DNA of 64,000 nucleotides from Moritella sp. 24 (GCF_018219155.1 NZ_CP056123.1:434001-498000), one strand, 5' to 3'; positions 37,062 through 47,396 are shown, numbered from the stretch's first letter. Numbers and translations: made by a program. Notes: generated by a model not told the origin, from the letters alone.

Positions 37062-37628
37062 ATGGCAACATACAAAACCAGTGACTTTAAAGGCGGCTTA
37101 AAATTCATGCTTGATAATGAGCCTTGCTCAATCATGGAGCATGATCATGTAAAACCAGGCAAAGGCCAAGCATTTCACCGTGTTAAAGTTCGTCGTTTAA
37201 TTTCTGGTAAAATTTTAGAAAAAACATTTAAGTCTGGTGAAACTGTTGAAGCAGCAGACGTAATGGAAATAGAATTAGCGTATCTATATAACGATGGCGA
37301 ATACTTCCATTTTATGAACAATGAATCGTTTGAGCAAGTTGAAGCTGATGTAAAAGCAGTTGGCGATACGGCTAAGTGGTTAGTTGAACAAGATATCTGC
37401 GTTATTACTACGTGGAACGATAACCCGATTGCTGTTACACCACCAAACTTCGTTGAATTAGAAGTAACAGAAACAGATCCTGGCCTAAAAGGCGATACAC
37501 AGGGCACAGGTGGTAAACCTGCAACACTAACTACAGGTGCCGTTGTTCGTGTACCACTATTCATCCAAATCGGTGAAGTAGTTAAAGTTGATACACGTAC
37601 TGGCGAATATGTTGGCCGTGTAAAATAA
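37062..37628 (+). CDS. efp: Elongation factor P
   Basis: A 188-residue translation factor that rescues ribosomes stalled at polyproline stretches. Domain I carries [15 protein letters not shown]; Lys34 is the residue modified by EpmA/EpmB in the beta-lysyl type of EF-P. Domains II and III follow with the conserved end [29 protein letters not shown] ribosome site precedes the ATG. It lies between epmB and epmA, so the target and both main modification enzymes are side by side. Confidence 0.99.
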   Translation: MATYKTSDFKGGLKFMLDNEPCSIMEHDHVKPGKGQAFHRVKVRRLISGKILEKTFKSGETVEAADVMEIELAYLYNDGEYFHFMNNESFEQVEADVKAVGDTAKWLVEQDICVITTWNDNPIAVTPPNFVELEVTETDPGLKGDTQGTGGKPATLTTGAVVRVPLFIQIGEVVKVDTRTGEYVGRVK

Positions 37629-37667
37629 GTTGATTTTACGCTAATCTAATTAGCGTTAATAAACGAT

Positions 37668-37700
37668 AAAATGCCAGTCTATGACTGGCATTTTAGTTTT
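37668..37700 (+). terminator. Rho-independent terminator of efp
   Basis: AAAATGCCAGTC and GACTGGCATTTT are perfect arms around TAT, followed by AGTTTTT, 40 bases past the efp stop. Confidence 0.88.
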
Positions 37701-37882
37701 TGTGAAATGAGTAAAACCTTTCGAAAAACAATATTGATAGCATTAATTAAAGTGAGTCGACTGTGCTGACTGAAATACCATCTCAGCTCCTTCATAGCGC
37801 ACCGGACATTTTTAATTAATATTATCTGATGATACATAATGGCATAGCGTTAATATTTTAAGTAATTAGAACCGGAGTGGGT

Positions 37883-38857
37883 ATGAGTGAGTTAAATTGG
37901 CAACCGAGTGCAAGTTTTAATGCACTGCGTGCTCGAGCTAAAGTATTGAATGTCATCCGTGAGTTTTTTGCGCAACGAGATGTACTCGAAGTCGATACGC
38001 CAGCGATGAGTCAAGCTGCTGTTACCGATGTACATTTAGATGCATTCAGCACGGTATTTGTTGGCCCTGGTTATAGCCAAGGTTTGCCCTTATATCTGCA
38101 AACATCACCTGAATTTCACATGAAAAGATTGCTAGCAGCAGGCAGTGGTTGTATTTACCAAATGAGTAAATCGTTCCGTAATGAAGAAGCTGGCCGTCAC
38201 CATAATCCCGAATTCACCATGTTAGAGTGGTATCGTATTGGTTTTGATCACTTTCAATTAATGGATGAAATGTCTGAGCTACTCACCTTAGTACTTGATT
38301 CTGGTAAAGAGCAGCGCTTCACTTATCAGAATGCATTTAAGCAATTCTTACAGTTAGATCCGTTAACCGCATCGATGGATGAATTACGCCAAGCGGCAAA
38401 GCCGTACGGGGTTTATGACGTGTTAGAGAATGAACCTGACCGCGATACTATCTTACAGTTATTGTTTTATGTGGGCGTTGAGAGTCAAATAGGACAAGAT
38501 GTGCCTTGTTTTATCTATGATTTTCCAGCTTCACAAGCAGCGCTTGCGCGTATTAGTGGTAAAGATAGTCGTGTTGCCGAGCGTTTTGAAGTGTATTTCA
38601 AAGGTATCGAACTGGCGAATGGCTTTCATGAGTTAGCGGATGCGAAAGAGCAGCTGGCTCGTTTTACCGCGGATAATAACAAGCGTAAAACAATGGATTT
38701 ACCTGAACAACCTATTGATCATTATTTAATTGATGCGCTGGCTGCTGGTTTTCCTGATTGTGCTGGTGTAGCACTTGGTATTGATCGATTACTGATGTTA
38801 GCAACAGGTGCGAATAGCTTGGATGAGGTAATCGCCTTTCCAACACCGAGAGCATAA
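37883..38857 (+). CDS. epmA: EF-P--(R)-beta-lysine ligase
   Basis: A 324-residue class II lysyl-tRNA synthetase paralogue that lacks the anticodon-binding domain; E. coli EpmA has 325 residues. It loads beta-lysine onto Lys34 of EF-P instead of tRNA. Class II motifs are visible: motif 2 in [23 protein letters not shown] and motif 3 in [15 protein letters not shown] 37883 is chosen over an in-frame GTG at 37877 because GGAG lies 5 bases ahead. It opens the long block that has the E. coli order epmA-mscM-psd-rsgA-orn. Confidence 0.97.
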   Translation: MSELNWQPSASFNALRARAKVLNVIREFFAQRDVLEVDTPAMSQAAVTDVHLDAFSTVFVGPGYSQGLPLYLQTSPEFHMKRLLAAGSGCIYQMSKSFRNEEAGRHHNPEFTMLEWYRIGFDHFQLMDEMSELLTLVLDSGKEQRFTYQNAFKQFLQLDPLTASMDELRQAAKPYGVYDVLENEPDRDTILQLLFYVGVESQIGQDVPCFIYDFPASQAALARISGKDSRVAERFEVYFKGIELANGFHELADAKEQLARFTADNNKRKTMDLPEQPIDHYLIDALAAGFPDCAGVALGIDRLLMLATGANSLDEVIAFPTPRA

Positions 38858-38870
38858 TCTCGCGCTAAAA

Positions 38871-38930
38871 AGAAAGGTGAGTGCGCTTAGTGATGAATTT
38901 AAGCGGGATTTACTCACCTTTTCTATTTTT
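38871..38930. terminator. Hairpin between convergent epmA and mscM
   Basis: AAAGGTGAGT (38873-38882) pairs with ACTCACCTTT (38912-38921) around a 29-base loop and is followed by TCTATTTTT. The long loop makes it a moderate terminator candidate. Confidence 0.6.
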
Positions 38931-38933
38931 AGT

Positions 38934-41900
38934 TTATCTTAAACTGCCTTTTTTCATGCTCATTATATGGCTACTATCACTGACTTTAACGCCATTTTTT
39001 ACGTGTAAATCTAACTGTGGTAGTGCAATGCGAATATTGTGTTCTTTAAATACGTGAGTGATGCGAGTATTCAGTTCATGAGTCATGGTCAAGCGGTGGC
39101 CCATTTCAGATACGTAACAACGTACTTCAAAGCGTAATGCGTGTTGTGCAAATTCAATAAAGAATACTTCAGGTCCTGGATTATCAAGGCTTAAGCTATT
39201 TTCTTCCGCGCTTTCTAATAGCAGTTTTGTCACCAGTTCAATATCTGAATTAAACTCAACGCCAATATTAATGATCACACGGGTGATGGAATCAGACAGT
39301 GACCAGTTAATAAATTGCTCTGTAATAAAGGCTTTATTCGGCACAATAATTTCTTTTCTATCCCAGTCAACAATGGTCGTTGCGCGGGTTTGAATTTTAC
39401 TGATACTACCCGTTAAGTCACGGATGGTGACCGTATCACCAATACGGATTGGCTTTTCGAATAAGATAATTAAACCGGATACAAAGTTGGCAAAAATTTC
39501 TTGTAAACCAAAGCCCAAGCCGACGGTTAATGCAGCCACTAACCATTGTGTTTTCGCCCAATCAACGCCTAAGAAGTTAAAGCCAACGACAATACCAACC
39601 GAAATAGTGATGTATTTAGCTAAGGTGGTGATCGCAAAGCCTGTACCGGCTGCAAGATCGAGATGCTGCAAGATTAATAATTCAAGCGCACCCGATAAAT
39701 TACGTACCAATACCATCGTGAGCACAAAAATAATGATGGCTAACAAGCAGCTTTTTAGGGTAATGGGGTCAATATATTCAACTCCATTTAAGGTATTTGA
39801 TGCATCCCAAAGGGTGATTGAATCTAAGAAGATAAATGCACTTTGAATTTCGGACCAAAACAACGCATTTAATGCGACAAATAATAACGTTAATAAAGTA
39901 CGTAATAAGCCGAGTGATTGCGCACTGATTTGATCTAAATCTATCTCGGGTTCTTCAATGTCAAAATGGCTTTCTTGGCTGGTGTTTTGTTCGCCTTTTT
40001 CTACTTCTTTCGCACGTTGGGCAATGATGTCGATACGTTTTGCTTTTGCGCGCTCAAATGCTAAACGACGTTTTTGTAAGTGCATGCCACGGCGAACTAA
40101 ATAATAGCTTAATAAAAAGAACAGCCCCATTAACAGCGATGATTCCATCTGTTTTAGCAATACTTGAGCTGTATATAAATATCCCATAATCGCCATTATT
40201 GCAGACGCGATTGGCGCCATAATAAAGATGGTCCAGATGGTATGGTGGACAATATGCGGCTTACCATTATTCTTTTTCTGGTAAGTAAGTGGGAGCTTTT
40301 CACGATACAGGCGGTAATAAAATTGTACCAATGCACCACACGTAATTATAAAGGCAAGGCGACCCAATGAGCCATCATAAGCCTGCTCTGGGTATTGGTA
40401 GCAAAGCACTTGGATAATATAAGAAGGCCAAGAAATTAAAAATAGAACGTTGTAATAGCTCCAAATTTTGGCAATACGATCTTTATCTATCTTAAGATGA
40501 ATTTGCAGTAGTCCTTTATTACGCGTGAGATTACGCATAAATAGATATATGACTAATAAGAATAATGATTCTTGTAATGCATGACCAATATTGACCGCAA
40601 ATGGAAATTCCCATGCACTGATGAGCATTTCGGAAATCAACAGCAGTGAGACAGGTAAAATCAATGCATCAGCTAATGAATATGCAAGATTACGTAACGT
40701 ATAAGTAAATTTGTCTTGTGTTACTTTACCCACTTTCGGGTGTGTTATTGCGATGTGTTTAGCGAAGTATTTATTTAATGGCGAACGTAAATAAGCGAAA
40801 CCAAAAATAAGGAAAATAGCGAGACCTAAAGTGCCTAAAGGTAGCGACACTAAAGCTTGAGGGATCGTAATACTATTATCAATCGATGTAAGCCAGAGCA
40901 TGCTCGTGAACAAGTCTGATATCGTTTGGGTATTTAATGGCGGTGAACTTGGTACCCAAAATAAATGCTCGTCAGCTTGCTGTTTTATCTGCACTAATGT
41001 GCTGTTCATTTTACTATAGCTGACTTTTAATTTGGCTTGTTCGTAGATGTGGTTATCTAAGCTTGAAATAAGTTGGCTAAGCAAGAGTCGACGTAGTTCA
41101 ATAAAGCGTAATAAGCTGTCATGTTCTACTTCGTTTAGAATTTTTGTTGTTAGCGGTAGGCCGTCTAACTGGGTGAGCATTTTTTGATAACGAAAACGTG
41201 CTAAGCGGCTTTCGACAATTTCATCTTCTAATTTTTCGAGTGGTGGCTCACTGGGTAAACTACTTACCTGAGCGCGTAGGTTTTCACCAAATGCGGAGCT
41301 TATTTTTAGCCATTCAACTTGCTCATTAAAATTAATTAACGTGGTTGTTAGCGCATCAACTTGTTGTGTTACTGATTGTTGCTTACCTTGAATCGTTTCA
41401 TTCTTTGTCGAAATAATTTCGAGCTCTTTCGACAGTTCTTGATTGATTTCTAATTGCAGTTGTAAAAATGGCGAGCTAATGAGTGATGAATCATTTATTT
41501 GTTTACTGCGTGCTATCGCGTCTTCGGCTTCTTTGCGTAAGATACTATTACGTAGGTCTGTTAATGTGGCTAAGTATTCACTTACCCCTTTCTGATCTAA
41601 TTGACTTAAACGGCGATTAAGTTGGGCTAATTCACTGCGATTACTGGCACTGAGTTGCTCAAGCTCTAACATCTGAATCTGTGTAGAGAGTGATGATTCT
41701 TTTATCTGTAAAGAAATGCGCAGCGCTTCTTGCTCGCTGTTTAAATTACCGTTACCAGCATCAACTAACTTGTCATGATCTTTTTGTGTGCTGGTTAACT
41801 TGCTACGTAAACGTTCAATGTCAGTTTGAAATGAACTGATTCGAGTACCTATCGCTGTCAGTTCACTGCTGCGCTGTTGTTGCTGTTTTTTTAAATCTGT

Positions 41901-42266
41901 ATGGCTAGAGTTTTGCTTGGCAATTTCTTGCTCAACTTTATTCAACGACCAGTCACTTGGATCTGAAAATTCAGTCTGTTGATAGTCTGCAATTTCTGCT
42001 TTTAATTTTTGAGAGGTAACTGGGTAGTCATCAATAATTTTTTGGTAGCTAATTGCAGTATGGCGAGCATTACTGTCTTCGGTTAAATCTTTTAATGCTT
42101 GCTGATAATACTTTAGCTGTAATTTAGTTGAAGGGGTTGGTTCCAGTTCTTCTAGCTGAGCAATAGTGTTGTTAAGCTGGGCTTCACCATAACTAGGCTG
42201 TGCGTAAACTGGATTAATAAATAATGAAAATAGAATAAGTAAAATTACATAATTTTTAGTCATCAT
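38934..42266 (-). CDS. mscM: Mechanosensitive channel of the MscM/MscK type
   Basis: An 1110-residue protein of the size of E. coli MscM (YjeP, 1107). A signal peptide (residues 1-22) precedes a long periplasmic coiled-coil region (about 30-460). About ten membrane segments follow, and the C-terminal MscS domain contains GLQEIFANFVSGLIILFEKPIRIGDTVTIRD. Such channels open under membrane tension to release solutes during osmotic downshock. The location next to epmA and psd is the MscM position in E. coli and favours MscM over MscK. Two adjacent ATGs (42266 and 42263) are equally good starts. Confidence 0.93.
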   Translation of the reverse strand: MMTKNYVILLILFSLFINPVYAQPSYGEAQLNNTIAQLEELEPTPSTKLQLKYYQQALKDLTEDSNARHTAISYQKIIDDYPVTSQKLKAEIADYQQTEFSDPSDWSLNKVEQEIAKQNSSHTDLKKQQQQRSSELTAIGTRISSFQTDIERLRSKLTSTQKDHDKLVDAGNGNLNSEQEALRISLQIKESSLSTQIQMLELEQLSASNRSELAQLNRRLSQLDQKGVSEYLATLTDLRNSILRKEAEDAIARSKQINDSSLISSPFLQLQLEINQELSKELEIISTKNETIQGKQQSVTQQVDALTTTLINFNEQVEWLKISSAFGENLRAQVSSLPSEPPLEKLEDEIVESRLARFRYQKMLTQLDGLPLTTKILNEVEHDSLLRFIELRRLLLSQLISSLDNHIYEQAKLKVSYSKMNSTLVQIKQQADEHLFWVPSSPPLNTQTISDLFTSMLWLTSIDNSITIPQALVSLPLGTLGLAIFLIFGFAYLRSPLNKYFAKHIAITHPKVGKVTQDKFTYTLRNLAYSLADALILPVSLLLISEMLISAWEFPFAVNIGHALQESLFLLVIYLFMRNLTRNKGLLQIHLKIDKDRIAKIWSYYNVLFLISWPSYIIQVLCYQYPEQAYDGSLGRLAFIITCGALVQFYYRLYREKLPLTYQKKNNGKPHIVHHTIWTIFIMAPIASAIMAIMGYLYTAQVLLKQMESSLLMGLFFLLSYYLVRRGMHLQKRRLAFERAKAKRIDIIAQRAKEVEKGEQNTSQESHFDIEEPEIDLDQISAQSLGLLRTLLTLLFVALNALFWSEIQSAFIFLDSITLWDASNTLNGVEYIDPITLKSCLLAIIIFVLTMVLVRNLSGALELLILQHLDLAAGTGFAITTLAKYITISVGIVVGFNFLGVDWAKTQWLVAALTVGLGFGLQEIFANFVSGLIILFEKPIRIGDTVTIRDLTGSISKIQTRATTIVDWDRKEIIVPNKAFITEQFINWSLSDSITRVIINIGVEFNSDIELVTKLLLESAEENSLSLDNPGPEVFFIEFAQHALRFEVRCYVSEMGHRLTMTHELNTRITHVFKEHNIRIALPQLDLHVKNGVKVSDSSHIMSMKKGSLR

Positions 42267-42337
42267 AATATTTCATAAGTTCGAGTCACAATGCAATTGA
42301 ATATCGGATTATCCATTTTCAAACTGCGCTTATCGAA

Positions 42338-43195
42338 CTATTTTTTTCCTGCATTCCATGTTTCAAAAAGGGCGGCAGAAACCACTAATACGCCTCCCGT
42401 TATGGTTGCAGCATTGGGGATTTCACCTAGAAAAGGGATCGCTAGCAAGCTACCATAAAGCGGCTGTAAGCAGGAAATAAGACCTACTGTTTTTGCTTTA
42501 AGGTAACGCAATGCTGTAACTAGCAGTGTGTGCGGCATTGCCGTAAAGCAGATCCCTAACACAACTAATAACGTCCAACTGTCATTATTTATATCCGCTA
42601 AGTTTACACTCAAAAATGGCGAAAGCATACACGCGGTGAATAATGTTTGATAAAACATTGTGTGGGGACCACTGTAATGCGATAGCTTACGTTTGTAGAG
42701 TATATTTCTTAAAGTAAACAGAAATGCGGAGCTAATACCACTAATAATGCCGAGCGTTACGTCATTTTCTAAAGACAATTCAGGTACTAATAAACTGATT
42801 CCGATGAGTACGACGATCGCTGAAAAAACATCTTTAATATGTATTTTTTCTTTATTAAAGAGTGGTTCTAAAAATACGATCATGACAGGATAAGTGTAGA
42901 AGGCAATAACGCCAATCGCAATGGTAGACAGTTGCATACCGAGGAAGAAGGTGACCCAGTGAGCACCCACTAACATAGCCAGTAACAAGGCCCACAAATA
43001 GTCAGTTAGCTTATTTAACCGTAAAGGTTGCTTCGTTATTTTTAATAATAAACACAGAACAATACTGGCAATAACACAACGGATAATGGTGATATCAAGC
43101 GCGCTTAACGGGATCAGCTTAGAGAATAAAGTGGTGCCACCCATTAATAGCGTCGCTGAGTGTAGAGCCCATAGCCCTTGTTTATGTTGTTCCAT
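42338..43195 (-). CDS. EamA/DMT family transporter
   Basis: A 285-residue inner-membrane protein with about ten helices, made of two EamA repeats (about 1-140 and 150-285). The sequence has the usual wording of the family: LSTIAIGVIAFYTYPVMIVFLEPLF in the first half and LKAKTVGLISCLQPLYGSLLAIPFLGEIP in the second. Relatives export amino acids or metabolites; the substrate cannot be told. It sits between mscM and psd, where E. coli has no gene, and its stop is 71 bases ahead of mscM with no terminator seen between, so the two may share a transcript. Confidence 0.9.
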   Translation of the reverse strand: MEQHKQGLWALHSATLLMGGTTLFSKLIPLSALDITIIRCVIASIVLCLLLKITKQPLRLNKLTDYLWALLLAMLVGAHWVTFFLGMQLSTIAIGVIAFYTYPVMIVFLEPLFNKEKIHIKDVFSAIVVLIGISLLVPELSLENDVTLGIISGISSAFLFTLRNILYKRKLSHYSGPHTMFYQTLFTACMLSPFLSVNLADINNDSWTLLVVLGICFTAMPHTLLVTALRYLKAKTVGLISCLQPLYGSLLAIPFLGEIPNAATITGGVLVVSAALFETWNAGKK

Positions 43196-43355
43196 TAATT
43201 GCTACATCCTTGCAATTTGAGCCAGTTCAATTGGCATTGTGAATAATGACTATAACAGTTGTCTAGAAACAATAATGGAATATTTTATTTATGGATTATA
43301 ACGGGTGTATTTACGAATGGGGATTGTATTGGCAAGTTAATGAGAGAAGGGGATG

Positions 43356-43415
43356 TTCCCGTTACAATGATAAGGACTGTAACGGGAATATAAGGTTAGC
43401 TGTTGAAGCTAACCT
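43356..43415 (-). terminator. Two tandem hairpins after psd
   Basis: The first (on the minus strand) is ATAAGGTTAGC / GCTAACCTTAT around 7 bases and overlaps the psd stop; the second is TTCCCGTTACA / TGTAACGGGAA around 11 bases. Neither has a T-run. They probably end or protect the psd transcript. Confidence 0.6.
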
Positions 43416-44275
43416 TATTTAGTTTTGATACGGGCAAATGCTTCACCCATTATCGTTGGTGTTGTTGGTTGTAGTTCATCAACAAATTCAACCGCGTCTT
43501 TAGCAAAAACTGCAACGATAGTAGAGCCAAGTTTAAAGCGACCCATTTCTGCGCCTTTTTCGATAACGATTGGCGCTTGGTTTTCATACGTCCAACGTAC
43601 GATCTCTTTATTCTTTGATGGTGCTACAGTACCGTGCCAAATCGTCTCGATTGAAGCAACGATTGTTGCGCCAACTAATACCATTGCAAATGGACCTACT
43701 TCGGTATCAAAGATAGCGATTGCACGTTCGTTACGTGCAAATAGATTAGGTACATTTTGTGCTGTTAATGGATTTACAGAGAACAGCTCGCCCGGTGCAA
43801 AAATCATTTCTTTTAGCGTACCTGTAATTGGCATGTGAATACGGTGGTAATCACGTGGCGACAAATAAACCGTCGCAAAATCACCATCTTCAAATTTGTT
43901 TGCTAGTTGGCGATCGCCACCTAATAATTCGCACACACTGTAATCATGACCTTTAGCTTGCACAATACGACCTTGCGTAATTGGACCTGCTTGGCTTACC
44001 GCACCGTCAACTGGTTGGCATAACATGTTGTCGTCAGCATTGATTGGACGAACGCCTTCTTTTAATTCACGGGTAAAGAAGTCATTAAACGTTTGGAAAT
44101 GTGCAGGATCTGAGTGTTTTGCTTCATCCATGTTCACATTGTAACGCTTGATAAACCAAGTAATTACATTTGTTGTTACTTTGCCGTGAGCACCAGCTGC
44201 AAATAAACCAATAAGACGAGATAAACCGTGTTGAGGAAAGCAGTATTGGGCAATAACTTTAAGCTTGTCTAGCAC
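43415..44275 (-). CDS. psd: Phosphatidylserine decarboxylase proenzyme
   Basis: A 286-residue inner-membrane enzyme that makes phosphatidylethanolamine. It is made as a proenzyme that cuts itself at the LGST motif (here [11 protein letters not shown]); the serine becomes the pyruvoyl group. The catalytic [13 protein letters not shown] and [10 protein letters not shown] segments are present. The start is GTG at 44275 with AGAGG 7 bases upstream. In E. coli psd lies between rsgA and mscM; here a transporter gene is inserted on the mscM side. The call is firm. Confidence 0.97.
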   Translation of the reverse strand: MLDKLKVIAQYCFPQHGLSRLIGLFAAGAHGKVTTNVITWFIKRYNVNMDEAKHSDPAHFQTFNDFFTRELKEGVRPINADDNMLCQPVDGAVSQAGPITQGRIVQAKGHDYSVCELLGGDRQLANKFEDGDFATVYLSPRDYHRIHMPITGTLKEMIFAPGELFSVNPLTAQNVPNLFARNERAIAIFDTEVGPFAMVLVGATIVASIETIWHGTVAPSKNKEIVRWTYENQAPIVIEKGAEMGRFKLGSTIVAVFAKDAVEFVDELQPTTPTIMGEAFARIKTK

Positions 44276-44392
44276 CTTAGAGCCTCTTAAATAGTTGAAT
44301 GAGTTAGAATTAACGCTATTGTAACAACTTTGACTATTGTTGTCAGAATTAGCTGTTGTCAGAATTTGCGTGATTAGATTAACCAGGTAAAG

Positions 44393-44423
44393 GTTATCTT
44401 GCTATTTATGCTAGCAAGATAAC
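44393..44423 (-). terminator. Hairpin terminator of rsgA
   Basis: GTTATCTTGCTA and TAGCAAGATAAC are perfect 12-base arms around 7 bases, 36 bases past the rsgA stop. Only a weak T-run (CTTTACC) follows on the minus strand. Confidence 0.65.
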
Positions 44424-44458
44424 ATTGTTCTGGTTATTATTTTGTCATCGTGTGTAAG

Positions 44459-45499
44459 TTATTTACGTACAGGGATATGACGAGTAGGGCGATTATCTAG
44501 CATGGTTTCTAAAATACGTAGGTAGTTGTCAAAACGTATTTTTTTGATCTTGCCTTGTTTTATCGCATCTTGCAGCGCACAACCGGGATCGTTTTTATGC
44601 TTACAATCACGGAAGCGACATTCACCTAAGAAGTCGCGGAATTCGATAAAACCATTCGCGATCTCTTCTGCTTTCATGTGCCAAAGTGAGAATTCACGAA
44701 CACCTGGTGAGTCAATTAAATCACCACCTGATGGGAAATGATACAAACGTGCAGTGGTTGTTGTGTGAGTACCTAAACCTGATTTCTCAGATACACCACC
44801 TACTTCTACATCTAGCTCAGGCATCAGTGCATTCACTAACGATGATTTACCTACGCCTGATTGACCAACAAAGATAGTAGTATTATCTTTCAACAGGTGT
44901 TGTAGATCAGACAAACCTTTACCTTCGAGAGACGATACTTGCCATACTTCATAGCCGATATCACGGTAAGTTTGTAATTGTCGATTAATGGCAAACAATT
45001 CATCTTGGCTTAATAAGTCGATTTTGTTTAATAAGATAACAGGACGAATTTTTACATCTTCGGCAGCCACGATATAGCGGTCAATGATGTTAGTTGAAAA
45101 CTCTGGTACCACAGAAGATACGATCACGATCTGATCGATATTTGCCGCGATAGGTTTAATACCGTCGTAGAAATCAGGGCGGGTTAATACGGTTCTGCGT
45201 TCGTGTACTGCTTCAATAATACCAGAAATGCCTTGTAACTGTTCATTACCTAAGCGCCAAACTACACGGTCACCTGTTACTAAGCTCGCAATAGAACGAC
45301 GTAGATTACAGCGGTGAATAACACCATTTTCATCTTCTACATCAGCATGTTGACCGAAACGGCTAATGATCACACCTTCTTGTTTTTTGCCGAGAAGTGC
45401 ATCATCCCATTCTTGTGTATCTTGCTTTTCTAAACGTTTAGTCTGGTTGCTACGTACGCGACGTATTTGACCTTGGGTTAAATGTTTCTTTTTAGCCAC
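44459..45499 (-). CDS. rsgA: Small ribosomal subunit biogenesis GTPase RsgA
   Basis: A 346-residue circularly permuted GTPase that helps the late maturation of the 30S subunit. An OB-fold (about 40-115) is followed by the permuted G motifs: NKID (G4) comes before [14 protein letters not shown] (G1) and DSPGVRE (G3). The C-terminal zinc site is [14 protein letters not shown]. The start is taken as GTG at 45499, which gives (M)[18 protein letters not shown], the family N-terminus; the longer reading would overlap orn on the other strand. It is divergent from orn, 129 bases away. Confidence 0.97.
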   Translation of the reverse strand: MAKKKHLTQGQIRRVRSNQTKRLEKQDTQEWDDALLGKKQEGVIISRFGQHADVEDENGVIHRCNLRRSIASLVTGDRVVWRLGNEQLQGISGIIEAVHERRTVLTRPDFYDGIKPIAANIDQIVIVSSVVPEFSTNIIDRYIVAAEDVKIRPVILLNKIDLLSQDELFAINRQLQTYRDIGYEVWQVSSLEGKGLSDLQHLLKDNTTIFVGQSGVGKSSLVNALMPELDVEVGGVSEKSGLGTHTTTTARLYHFPSGGDLIDSPGVREFSLWHMKAEEIANGFIEFRDFLGECRFRDCKHKNDPGCALQDAIKQGKIKKIRFDNYLRILETMLDNRPTRHIPVRK

Positions 45500-45628
45500 G
45501 GGTAATTTAATTCCTGAGTTGTAACAAGCGTATTGTAGTACAGCTGTTGCTGAACATCGCATTTCGAGGTCGATTGAGTATAATAACCTTAAATATACGA
45601 TTAAACGACAACTATTAGGATCCCGTCT

Positions 45629-46195
45629 ATGCAACTTGCCGACAAAGCAGCGCAATTTAATGAAAATAATTTAGTTTGGATTGACCTCGAAATGACAGGT
45701 CTTGATCCTGAAAAATGTCTGATCATTGAAATTGCTACTATCGTGACTGATAGTGAATTAAACATTCTTGCAGAAGGACCTGTATTAGCTATTCACCAAG
45801 ATAAAGCTGAGCTTGATAAGATGGATGAGTGGTGTACTACGCACCATACAAACTCCGGTCTTGTTGAACGTGTTTTAGCAAGTAAAGTCACTGAAAAAGA
45901 GGCTGTTGCGCAAACATTAGCCTTTTTGCATCAGTGGGTTCCTGCCGGTAAATCCCCGTTATGCGGTAATAGTATTGGTCAAGATCGTCGCTTTTTAGTG
46001 AAGTACATGACGGAGTTAAATGATTACTTTCACTACCGTAATGTGGATGTGAGCACGATTAAAGAGCTTGGTCGTCGCTGGTGCCCTGAGGTTGTGTCTA
46101 GTTTCCACAAAGAAGGTTTGCATTTAGCACTGGATGATATTCGTGAATCAATCGGTGAATTACAGCACTATCGTCAACATATGTTTAAAATTTAA
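45629..46195 (+). CDS. orn: Oligoribonuclease
   Basis: A 188-residue 3'-5' exonuclease of the DEDDh family that degrades two- to five-nucleotide RNAs, including pGpG, and is essential in E. coli. The first metal-binding motif is [14 protein letters not shown]; later come [11 protein letters not shown] and the [11 protein letters not shown] end with its histidine and aspartate. AGGA precedes the ATG. As in E. coli, tRNA-Gly genes follow directly. Confidence 0.98.
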   Translation: MQLADKAAQFNENNLVWIDLEMTGLDPEKCLIIEIATIVTDSELNILAEGPVLAIHQDKAELDKMDEWCTTHHTNSGLVERVLASKVTEKEAVAQTLAFLHQWVPAGKSPLCGNSIGQDRRFLVKYMTELNDYFHYRNVDVSTIKELGRRWCPEVVSSFHKEGLHLALDDIRESIGELQHYRQHMFKI

Positions 46196-46289
46196 TCACA
46201 CCTACGACTGGTTCGATAAATTTGCGAGCTTATAGTAGAAATATTCAGCAATAACAGGTTTATTTATAATAAAACCTAGGTCTACGCTT

Positions 46290-46317
46290 GCAAAAACCAG
46301 TCGGTTCTATATAATTC
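46290..46317 (+). promoter_or_regulatory. Promoter of the tRNA-Gly array
   Basis: TTGCAA (46290-46295) and a perfect TATAAT (46312-46317) are 16 bases apart, followed by the GC-rich stretch TCGGCCCC ahead of the first tRNA. Such GC-rich discriminators are typical of stable-RNA promoters under stringent control. Confidence 0.8.
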
Positions 46318-46334
46318 GGCCCCTAAGATGAGAT

Positions 46335-46410
46335 GCGGTACTAGCTCAGTTGGTAGAGCGCAACCTTGCCAAGGTTGAGGTCAAGAGTTCGAGCCTCTTG
46401 TACCGCTCCA
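46335..46410 (+). tRNA. tRNA-Gly(GCC), copy 1 of 10
   Basis: 76 bases with encoded CCA. Acceptor arms GCGGTAC/GTACCGC, anticodon stem CAACC/GGTTG around TTGCCAA (anticodon GCC), T-loop TTCGAGC. It reads the codons GGC and GGU. First of the array, 18 bases after the -10 box. Confidence 0.98.
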
Positions 46411-46443
46411 ATCTTATCTTAGAATACCAAGTAGAATGACAAA

Positions 46444-46519
46444 GCGGTACTAGCTCAGTTGGTAGAGCGCAACCTTGCCAAGGTTGAGGTCAAGAGTTCG
46501 AGCCTCTTGTACCGCTCCA
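46444..46519 (+). tRNA. tRNA-Gly(GCC), copy 2 of 10
   Basis: Same 76-base sequence as copy 1, with encoded CCA. It is separated from copy 1 by a 33-base spacer that is not related to the later spacers. Confidence 0.98.
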
Positions 46520-46590
46520 AATTCAGATTGATTGGAATGTTAATTCATTCGAGTGAATCGAATAGTTGAGAAACTTTAAATCAAAATGAA

Positions 46591-46666
46591 GCGGTACTAG
46601 CTCAGTTGGTAGAGCGCAACCTTGCCAAGGTTGAGGTCAAGAGTTCGAGCCTCTTGTACCGCTCCA
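46591..46666 (+). tRNA. tRNA-Gly(GCC), copy 3 of 10
   Basis: Same 76-base sequence as copy 1. It follows a 71-base type A spacer (AATTCAGATTGATTGG and on to AAATCAAAATGAA). Confidence 0.98.
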
Positions 46667-46737
46667 AATTCAGATTGATTGGAATGTTAATTCATTCGAG
46701 TGAATCGAATAGTTGAGAAACTTTAAATCAAAATGAA

Positions 46738-46813
46738 GCGGTACTAGCTCAGTTGGTAGAGCGCAACCTTGCCAAGGTTGAGGTCAAGAGTTCGAGCCTC
46801 TTGTACCGCTCCA
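46738..46813 (+). tRNA. tRNA-Gly(GCC), copy 4 of 10
   Basis: Same 76-base sequence as copy 1, preceded by a second 71-base type A spacer identical to the first. Confidence 0.98.
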
Positions 46814-46871
46814 ATTCTTTTGTTACACCAATGATGAAAGAATAAGTTGAGAAACTCTAAATCAAAATGAA

Positions 46872-46947
46872 GCGGTACTAGCTCAGTTGGTAGAGCGCAA
46901 CCTTGCCAAGGTTGAGGTCAAGAGTTCGAGCCTCTTGTACCGCTCCA
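46872..46947 (+). tRNA. tRNA-Gly(GCC), copy 5 of 10
   Basis: Same 76-base sequence as copy 1, preceded by a 58-base type B spacer (CACCAATGATGAAAGAATAAG in its middle). Confidence 0.98.
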
Positions 46948-47018
46948 AATTCAGATTGATTGGAATGTTAATTCATTCGAGTGAATCGAATAGTTGAGAA
47001 ACTTTAAATCAAAATGAA

Positions 47019-47094
47019 GCGGTACTAGCTCAGTTGGTAGAGCGCAACCTTGCCAAGGTTGAGGTCAAGAGTTCGAGCCTCTTGTACCGCTCCA
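47019..47094 (+). tRNA. tRNA-Gly(GCC), copy 6 of 10
   Basis: Same 76-base sequence as copy 1, preceded by a 71-base type A spacer. Confidence 0.98.
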
Positions 47095-47165
47095 AATTCA
47101 GATTGATTGGAATGTTAATTCATTCGAGTGAATCGAATAGTTGAGAAACTTTAAATCAAAATGAA

Positions 47166-47241
47166 GCGGTACTAGCTCAGTTGGTAGAGCGCAACCTTGC
47201 CAAGGTTGAGGTCAAGAGTTCGAGCCTCTTGTACCGCTCCA
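47166..47241 (+). tRNA. tRNA-Gly(GCC), copy 7 of 10
   Basis: Same 76-base sequence as copy 1, preceded by a 71-base type A spacer. Confidence 0.98.
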
Positions 47242-47320
47242 AATTATTGGTATTTTAAAATAAAAAGTTTATCACACCAATGATGAAAGAATAAGTTGAG
47301 AAACTTTAAATCAAAATGAA

Positions 47321-47396
47321 GCGGTACTAGCTCAGTTGGTAGAGCGCAACCTTGCCAAGGTTGAGGTCAAGAGTTCGAGCCTCTTGTACCGCTCCA
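47321..47396 (+). tRNA. tRNA-Gly(GCC), copy 8 of 10
   Basis: Same 76-base sequence as copy 1. The 79-base spacer before it has a unique AT-rich beginning and then the type B ending. Confidence 0.98.

Noticed and set aside
39424-39846. 140-codon open frame opposite mscM
   Set aside because: It is antisense to the conserved MscS domain and its product has no recognisable feature.
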